NCBI RefSeq assembly: GCF_010093045.1
Contig: NZ_CP048115.1
Coordinates: 2,604,001 to 2,668,000, forward strand
Length of the DNA: 64,000 bases
From: Mucilaginibacter sp. 14171R-50
GTDB taxonomy: Bacteria; Bacteroidota; Bacteroidia; Sphingobacteriales; Sphingobacteriaceae
Reading direction: 5' to 3'
The position numbers were made by a program, and so were the translations under genes. The notes below the pieces were generated by a model. The model was given only the letters and a program-made list of their open reading frames with translations. It was not told where the DNA came from and did no database searches. This document shows, piece after piece, positions 60,373 through 64,000 of this stretch; position 1 is the first letter of the stretch; every line of letters starts with the position of its first letter.

Positions 60373-61359
60373 TTAAATTGATAATATATCTGCCATCTGC
60401 ATCAGGTCGTCTTCTAACTTAAACTGATGCTGGGTTAAAGCCTCTTCAAGGCTTGTTAGTTTGATGTGATTGGCTTCAAGGCCAACCATCATTTGCGTTT
60501 TGCCATCTATCATGGCATTAACGGCTGCAAACCCTAAACGGCTACCCAATATCCTGTCGAAAGCCGACGGGCTGCCGCCGCGTTGCAAGTGGCCCAATAT
60601 AGTAACTTTTATATCGTAAAACTTCACTTGTTTTCTAACAGCTTCGGCAAGGTCATAAGCACCGCCGCTTTTATCGCCTTCGGCCACAATAACAATACTT
60701 GATGATTTTTTATTGTACTGCCCCGCTTTCAGGTTTTCTATCAGCTTATCAATAGCGGTATCGCGTTCGGGTAGTAGTATAGCCTCGGCACCACATGATA
60801 TACCGGCGCGCAAGGCTATAGCGCCCGAGTCGCGGCCCATAACTTCAATAAAGAATAAGCGGTCGTGCGCGTCGGCGGTATCGCGTATCTTATCAATGGC
60901 CTCTATTACCGTGTTGGTTGCGGTATCAAAACCCAATGTATAGGTAGAGCCGTAAAGGTCGTTATCTATGGTGCCCGGTACGCCAATTACAGCAATATCA
61001 GGATATTTTTTTGAAAAACGCAAAGCGCCGGTAAAGGTACCATCGCCGCCTATAACCACAATCCCGTCTATACCGGCTGCTTTAACATTTTGATAAGCTT
61101 GTTCCATCCCCTCATCGGTACGGAACGGGAGGCACCTGGCGGTTTTTAAAACTGTGCCGCCAAGATTTAAGATATTGCTTACCGACCGGGTGTTCATATC
61201 AAACATATTATTATCGATAAGCCCCTGGTAGCCCTGGCGTACGCCTGCAACTTGCAGGCCGTTATATATAGCGGTACGTACTACAGCCCTTATGCAGGGG
61301 TTCATGCCGGGGGCATCGCCGCCTGAGGTAAGAACTGCTATTTTTGAAATTTTATGCAT
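60373..61359 (-). CDS. pfkA: ATP-dependent 6-phosphofructokinase
   Basis: The start at 61359 ('MHKISKIAVLTSGGDAPGMN') is preferred to a longer frame reaching 61401. The 328-residue enzyme has 'GGDAPGMN' and 'GGDGTF' for ATP/Mg, 'GVPGTIDNDL' for fructose-6-phosphate phosphorylation with the catalytic Asp, and 'EVMGRDSG'. It catalyses the committed step of glycolysis. It is first gene of the pfkA - kinase - gapA operon and divergent from a Nudix-type regulator that may control it. Confidence 0.96.
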   Translation of the reverse strand: MHKISKIAVLTSGGDAPGMNPCIRAVVRTAIYNGLQVAGVRQGYQGLIDNNMFDMNTRSVSNILNLGGTVLKTARCLPFRTDEGMEQAYQNVKAAGIDGIVVIGGDGTFTGALRFSKKYPDIAVIGVPGTIDNDLYGSTYTLGFDTATNTVIEAIDKIRDTADAHDRLFFIEVMGRDSGAIALRAGISCGAEAILLPERDTAIDKLIENLKAGQYNKKSSSIVIVAEGDKSGGAYDLAEAVRKQVKFYDIKVTILGHLQRGGSPSAFDRILGSRLGFAAVNAMIDGKTQMMVGLEANHIKLTSLEEALTQHQFKLEDDLMQMADILSI

Positions 61360-61394
61360 CTTTACACAAGTAAATTTGTAGGTGCGAATATAGT

Positions 61395-61409
61395 GTGTCA
61401 AATTTACAC
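61395..61409. promoter_or_regulatory. Candidate operator GTGTCAAATTTACAC
   Basis: This inverted repeat GTGT-N7-ACAC lies in the 128-bp divergent region between pfkA (start 61359) and the Nudix regulator (start 61488). It shares length and frame with GTGTACCAATTACAC at 3663-3677, next to the other Nudix regulator. A half-site TTTACACAAG is at 61361-61370. Confidence 0.5.
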
Positions 61410-61487
61410 CATTAAATTTATTTATATTATTTTTACATTAAAAATTAAGGATATATCTTTAAACCATTAACCTAAAAGCCCAATCCC

Positions 61488-62183
61488 TTGGAAGTAAAGT
61501 TACCTACATTTAACTCAGTTTTTTCTATAGACTGTGTCATATTTGGTTTTGAAGCCGGAGAACTGAAAATATTACTTATAGAACGTAATGAAGAGCCTTA
61601 TAAAGATTGGCTTGCCTTACCCGGATATATTGTAGAGCAGGATGAGAGCATTGATAACGCTGCTGAACGTATTTTATATGAACTAACCGGCCTGCGCGAC
61701 CTGCACATGCAGCAGTTTCATACTTTTGGCGAGGTTAACCGGCACCCTCAGGGGCGTGTTATTACAGTTGCTTATTATGCTTTGATACGTATAAACGGCC
61801 AAAAAGAGGTTAAACCGGTTACCCAATATGCAAAGAGTGCGTTTTGGCATCCAGTGAACGATTTGCCTAAACTGGCGTTTGACCACAGCGAAATATTTGA
61901 AACAGGCTTCAACAAAATTCGCCGCAGGTTAAATTATCAGCCTATTGCTTTTGAGTTGCTGCCCGAAAAATTTACACTAACCCAACTACAGTCGTTATAC
62001 GAGGCTGTGCTGAATAAAAAGCTTGATAAACGCAACTTTCGCAAAAAAATGCTGAGCTACGGCTTTTTAAAGGAACTTGATGAAAAACAGAAAGGGGTAT
62101 CTTACCGCGCTGCCAAACTGTATAAATTCGACAGGCGTAAGTATACCAAAATTTTCCAAAACGATCTTAACCTGGATAAGTAG
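61488..62183 (+). CDS. Nudix-related transcriptional regulator, second copy, 231 aa
   Basis: It starts with TTG at 61488 (the frame is closed by TAA at 61473-61475 and there is no nearby ATG). The Nudix fold comes first ('FSIDCVIFGFEAGELKILLI', 'ALPGYIVEQDES'), and the box is degenerate (RILYEL where REuxEE is expected), so hydrolysis is unlikely. The winged-helix end ('TLTQLQSLYEAVLNKKLDKR', 'NFRKKMLSYGFLKEL') matches that of the 2850-3611 gene closely. It probably senses a sugar metabolite and controls pfkA-gapA and perhaps itself. Confidence 0.86.
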   Translation: MEVKLPTFNSVFSIDCVIFGFEAGELKILLIERNEEPYKDWLALPGYIVEQDESIDNAAERILYELTGLRDLHMQQFHTFGEVNRHPQGRVITVAYYALIRINGQKEVKPVTQYAKSAFWHPVNDLPKLAFDHSEIFETGFNKIRRRLNYQPIAFELLPEKFTLTQLQSLYEAVLNKKLDKRNFRKKMLSYGFLKELDEKQKGVSYRAAKLYKFDRRKYTKIFQNDLNLDK

Positions 62184-62186
62184 GAG

Positions 62187-62344
62187 AAGAGAATCAGGAC
62201 AGTAAGAGTCAGGAATCAAACCCCGGACTCTGTATTTTATAAATTCTTATTTCACACGAAAGCCGCATCGATATCGATGCGGCTTTCTCAATTTCATTGA
62301 ATTTAATGTCTTAAGTCTTGACTCTAAAAATCTTGCCTCTCTTA
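62187..62344. repeat. Imperfect AAGAG...AGAGTCA inverted repeat around a terminator
   Basis: The left arm (62187-62220) and the inverse of the right arm (to 62344) agree at roughly 23 of 33 positions, sharing AAGAGA and AGAGTCA blocks. The arms surround the terminator and fill the gap between the convergent regulator and kinase genes. The arms look like a dispersed intergenic repeat family of Sphingobacteriaceae. Confidence 0.5.
62258..62287. terminator. Bidirectional terminator, 30-bp perfect palindrome
   Basis: GAAAGCCGCATCGAT and its exact complement meet with no spacer; the inner bases form the loop. It lies between convergent genes, with TTTC on the right and an AT-rich left side. Confidence 0.8.
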
Positions 62345-63202
62345 TAACTGGCTTGGCGCTAATTCTAAATGGTATTTAACCAGGTTATCTATAGGCGACC
62401 GGATGATGTTGCCTACCGTCATGCCATTTTCGGTACAAACCTCTTCAAGCACATTGCGGAAGTTATAACCAACCGATCCTATGCAGTTAAAGGTGTACTT
62501 TTGATAATCAGGGTAATGGGTAACCAGGTTGCGGAAAAAATCCTCGAACGAGGTGCGAACCAGGTTGCGCGAGTATTCTATGTTTACAATGTTATCATAA
62601 ACAAACTTGCTAAAGCTTGCGCAAAAGCGGTTTGCCCTTGGCTGCGTGTAAACAATTTCGTTTATATCATCCGGAGTAAGTTTAAAGGTTTCCCAAAAAT
62701 TCTTACGTACGGCTTCGGGCATGTATCCGCGCAAATAATCTATCAATAACTTTTTACCAATGTGGCAGCCGCTGCCTTCATCACCAAGAATGTAAGCGCC
62801 CGAGTCGATGTTGTTTATGATCTCTTTGCCATTGTACAGGCAGGTATTGGTACCGGTACCTAAAATGGCGGCAAAGCCCTCGTTGTTGCCTAAAAGGGCA
62901 CGTGCTGCGGCAAGCAGGTCATGACCAATGTATACTTTCGATTTTGTAAAAACTGCCGTCATGGCATCCTCAACAACCTTTCGCATTTCCGGGGTTGAAC
63001 AGCCTGCGCCGTAATAATTAACCTCGGTAATGTTATCTTTCTCAAGATCGGTAGGCAGGCTGTCTCTTAAAGATTGAATAATGTACTCAGTGCCCGAAAA
63101 ATAAGGATTGTAACCCTCGGTGTTAAAATACACCTTTTTACCATCTTCGGTAACTAAACACCAGTTTGTTTTGGTGGAGCCACCGTCAGCAATTATGATC
63201 AT
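62342..63202 (-). CDS. BadF/NAGK-type sugar kinase
   Basis: The protein has 286 residues and an ASKHA fold. Both phosphate motifs are intact: Asp6 in 'ADGGSTKTNWCLV' and 'LGTGTNTCLYNG', with 'GDEGSGCHIGKKL' for the adenosine side. Likely substrates are N-acetylglucosamine or a related amino sugar. It lies alone, convergent with the Nudix regulator, and is the working counterpart of the degenerate homologue inside the pfkA-gapA operon. Confidence 0.87.
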   Translation of the reverse strand: MIIIADGGSTKTNWCLVTEDGKKVYFNTEGYNPYFSGTEYIIQSLRDSLPTDLEKDNITEVNYYGAGCSTPEMRKVVEDAMTAVFTKSKVYIGHDLLAAARALLGNNEGFAAILGTGTNTCLYNGKEIINNIDSGAYILGDEGSGCHIGKKLLIDYLRGYMPEAVRKNFWETFKLTPDDINEIVYTQPRANRFCASFSKFVYDNIVNIEYSRNLVRTSFEDFFRNLVTHYPDYQKYTFNCIGSVGYNFRNVLEEVCTENGMTVGNIIRSPIDNLVKYHLELAPSQL

Positions 63203-63583
63203 AAATAAGTTTATTTAAAAAAAATTGGGTTAAAAGTATGATTAACTTATTGTAAAAAAAACACTTCGTACTTTTAAAAAGTAAAAATGCACTATTTAAC
63301 AAGGTAAAACTTAATATATGTGTGTAAATTTTAACTTTTTTGCCCAAAATAAATTTTTAGCAAATCCACACATTAAAAAGTTAAACCGTTAAATATTAAT
63401 TGTTTTATTTACATATATGCATTTAGATTAACTATTAACACCGGTTTATAACAGAATACAATTATATGTATATTTTAACAAATATTTATAGGGGGAGTTT
63501 TTTGTGCCGATAAATTATTTGAATGTTGTTGCTATTGTCTGTTTAAACCAAAATTAGCATATTTGCACTGCAAAATTTGCGAT
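63203..63583. other. 381-bp AT-rich gene-free region
   Basis: No open frame or strong hairpin was found. A GTGTAAATTTTAACT at 63322-63336 resembles one half of the GTGT-N7-ACAC sites. The right end contains the promoter of the tRNA: a possible -33 TTG (63535-63537) and TATTTG (63560-63565). Confidence 0.4.
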
Positions 63584-63657
63584 GGTCTCATAGCTCAGCT
63601 GGATAGAGCAACAGATTTCTAATCTGTCGGTCTCAGGTTCGAATCCTGATGAGATCA
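63584..63657 (+). tRNA. tRNA-Arg (anticodon TCT)
   Basis: A 74-base cloverleaf is visible: acceptor GGTCTCA paired with TGAGATC, D-arm GCTC...GAGC, anticodon stem ACAGA/TCTGT with loop TTTCTAA giving TCT, and T-arm with GGTTCGAATCC. The discriminator base is A, and CCA is not encoded (the next bases are CTA). It reads AGA, and AGG by wobble. Confidence 0.96.
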
Positions 63658-63660
63658 CTA

Positions 63661-63697
63661 ACAAAAAGCCTTTAAATTCAATTTAAAGGCTTTTTGT
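63661..63697 (+). terminator. Rho-independent terminator after tRNA-Arg
   Basis: ACAAAAAGCCTTTAAATT - C - AATTTAAAGGCTTTTTGT is a perfect 18-bp inverted repeat with one central base, followed by TTTTT. It begins four bases after the tRNA. Confidence 0.9.
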
Positions 63698-63758
63698 TTT
63701 TATACTATGTAAGATACAACCTGCGGATGGCTGTCGAGGCAGAGTATATCAAATACGT

Positions 63759-63923
63759 TTATTTCTGTTCCTCGTCCGGCGGCATCTCGTCCGGTAACTC
63801 ATCGGGGCTTTCATCAGGCACTTCAGGGGCTTTCGGATCAAAAGGCTGCTCTATTTCCAGCCGGTCTTTTTTAACCGGCATTTCTTCGGGCTCGTTGGGT
63901 ATAGTTTGATGCTTTTTGCTCAT
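63759..63923 (-). CDS. Small acidic Pro/Glu-rich protein, 54 aa
   Basis: The frame is read on the minus strand from ATG at 63921-63923 to TAA at 63759-63761. The peptide begins 'MSKKHQTIPNEPEEMP' and is dominated by Pro, Glu and Asp, with the repeated unit 'PDEx' ('VPDESPDELPDEMPPDEEQ'), so it is probably disordered. The frame on the plus strand (63694-63909) gives only Ser/Gly-rich shadow sequence. No family is recognised. Confidence 0.6.
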   Translation of the reverse strand: MSKKHQTIPNEPEEMPVKKDRLEIEQPFDPKAPEVPDESPDELPDEMPPDEEQK

Positions 63924-64000
63924 GTGTACACAACATTACCGCTGATGAGATTGTTTTTACTGCAAGCTGCTGTTCCGCATTTTACAATTAGCTATTTTTG

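Noticed and set aside
63694..63909. 71-residue plus-strand frame rich in Ser and Gly
   Set aside because: It is the antisense shadow of the acidic PDE-rich frame, and its start lies inside the tRNA terminator.

Overview
The window reads as chromosomal DNA of a Bacteroidota bacterium, most likely Sphingobacteriaceae and Mucilaginibacter- or Pedobacter-like. This rests on a SusC/SusD pair, a GLPGLI protein, Nudix-type sugar regulators, weak ribosome binding sites, perfect -7 boxes of the form TAnnTTTG in front of several genes, and many short intergenic repeats of kinds common in that group. The genus is an inference from style; no rRNA is present. Genes fill nearly all of the sequence, and the longest gene-free stretches are 6103-6906, 63203-63583 and 19868-20177.

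Layout. 1-3.6 kb: the end of an ankyrin protein, a small unknown, an Fpg/Nei-type DNA glycosylase, a YitT membrane protein and a Nudix-type regulator. 3.8-19.9 kb: a secreted GH3 beta-glucosidase, then SusC, SusD, a large lipid-anchored FG-GAP/UnbV protein, a vanadium-haloperoxidase-type lipoprotein and a mono-heme FG-GAP protein on the + strand, facing a seven-heme cytochrome on the - strand. This looks like one surface uptake/oxidation system with unknown substrate. 20-33.8 kb: an FtsX-type permease behind a sigma-54-type promoter, a subclass B1 metallo-beta-lactamase, ferritin with a thioredoxin-like ferredoxin, VOC, nuclease, penicillin acylase, SYLF, LuxE-like, PH-SHOCT, GLPGLI and a RES-Xre toxin-antitoxin pair.

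33.8-48.1 kb: tyrS, an AcpH-like protein, rpsA, a GT8 glycosyltransferase, two tandem MG2/plug-like secreted proteins, and pyrR and pyrB separated by a 458-bp cassette with terminal inverted repeats that carries a four-helix-bundle gene. An AT-rich pair of unknowns follows pyrB. 48.3-63.2 kb: a monoamine-oxidase-type flavoenzyme, a cytoplasmic alpha-glucan set (GH13, GH31, GlgB), an AraC regulator with an SDR, and a glycolytic operon pfkA - degenerate BadF-type kinase - gapA, divergent from a second Nudix regulator and near an intact BadF-type kinase. The end holds tRNA-Arg(TCT), a strong terminator and a 54-residue acidic protein.

Threads between regions: both Nudix regulators have degenerate Nudix boxes, and each divergent promoter region carries a similar 15-bp GTGT-N7-ACAC palindrome, suggesting one operator family for sugar catabolism and glycolysis. 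The termini of the pyrR-pyrB cassette recur as a 90-bp hairpin near 1.7 kb. The points most worth a second look are the haloperoxidase/heme SusCD cluster, the four-helix cassette, the pseudokinase inside the pfkA-gapA operon, the paired operators and the sigma-54 site.
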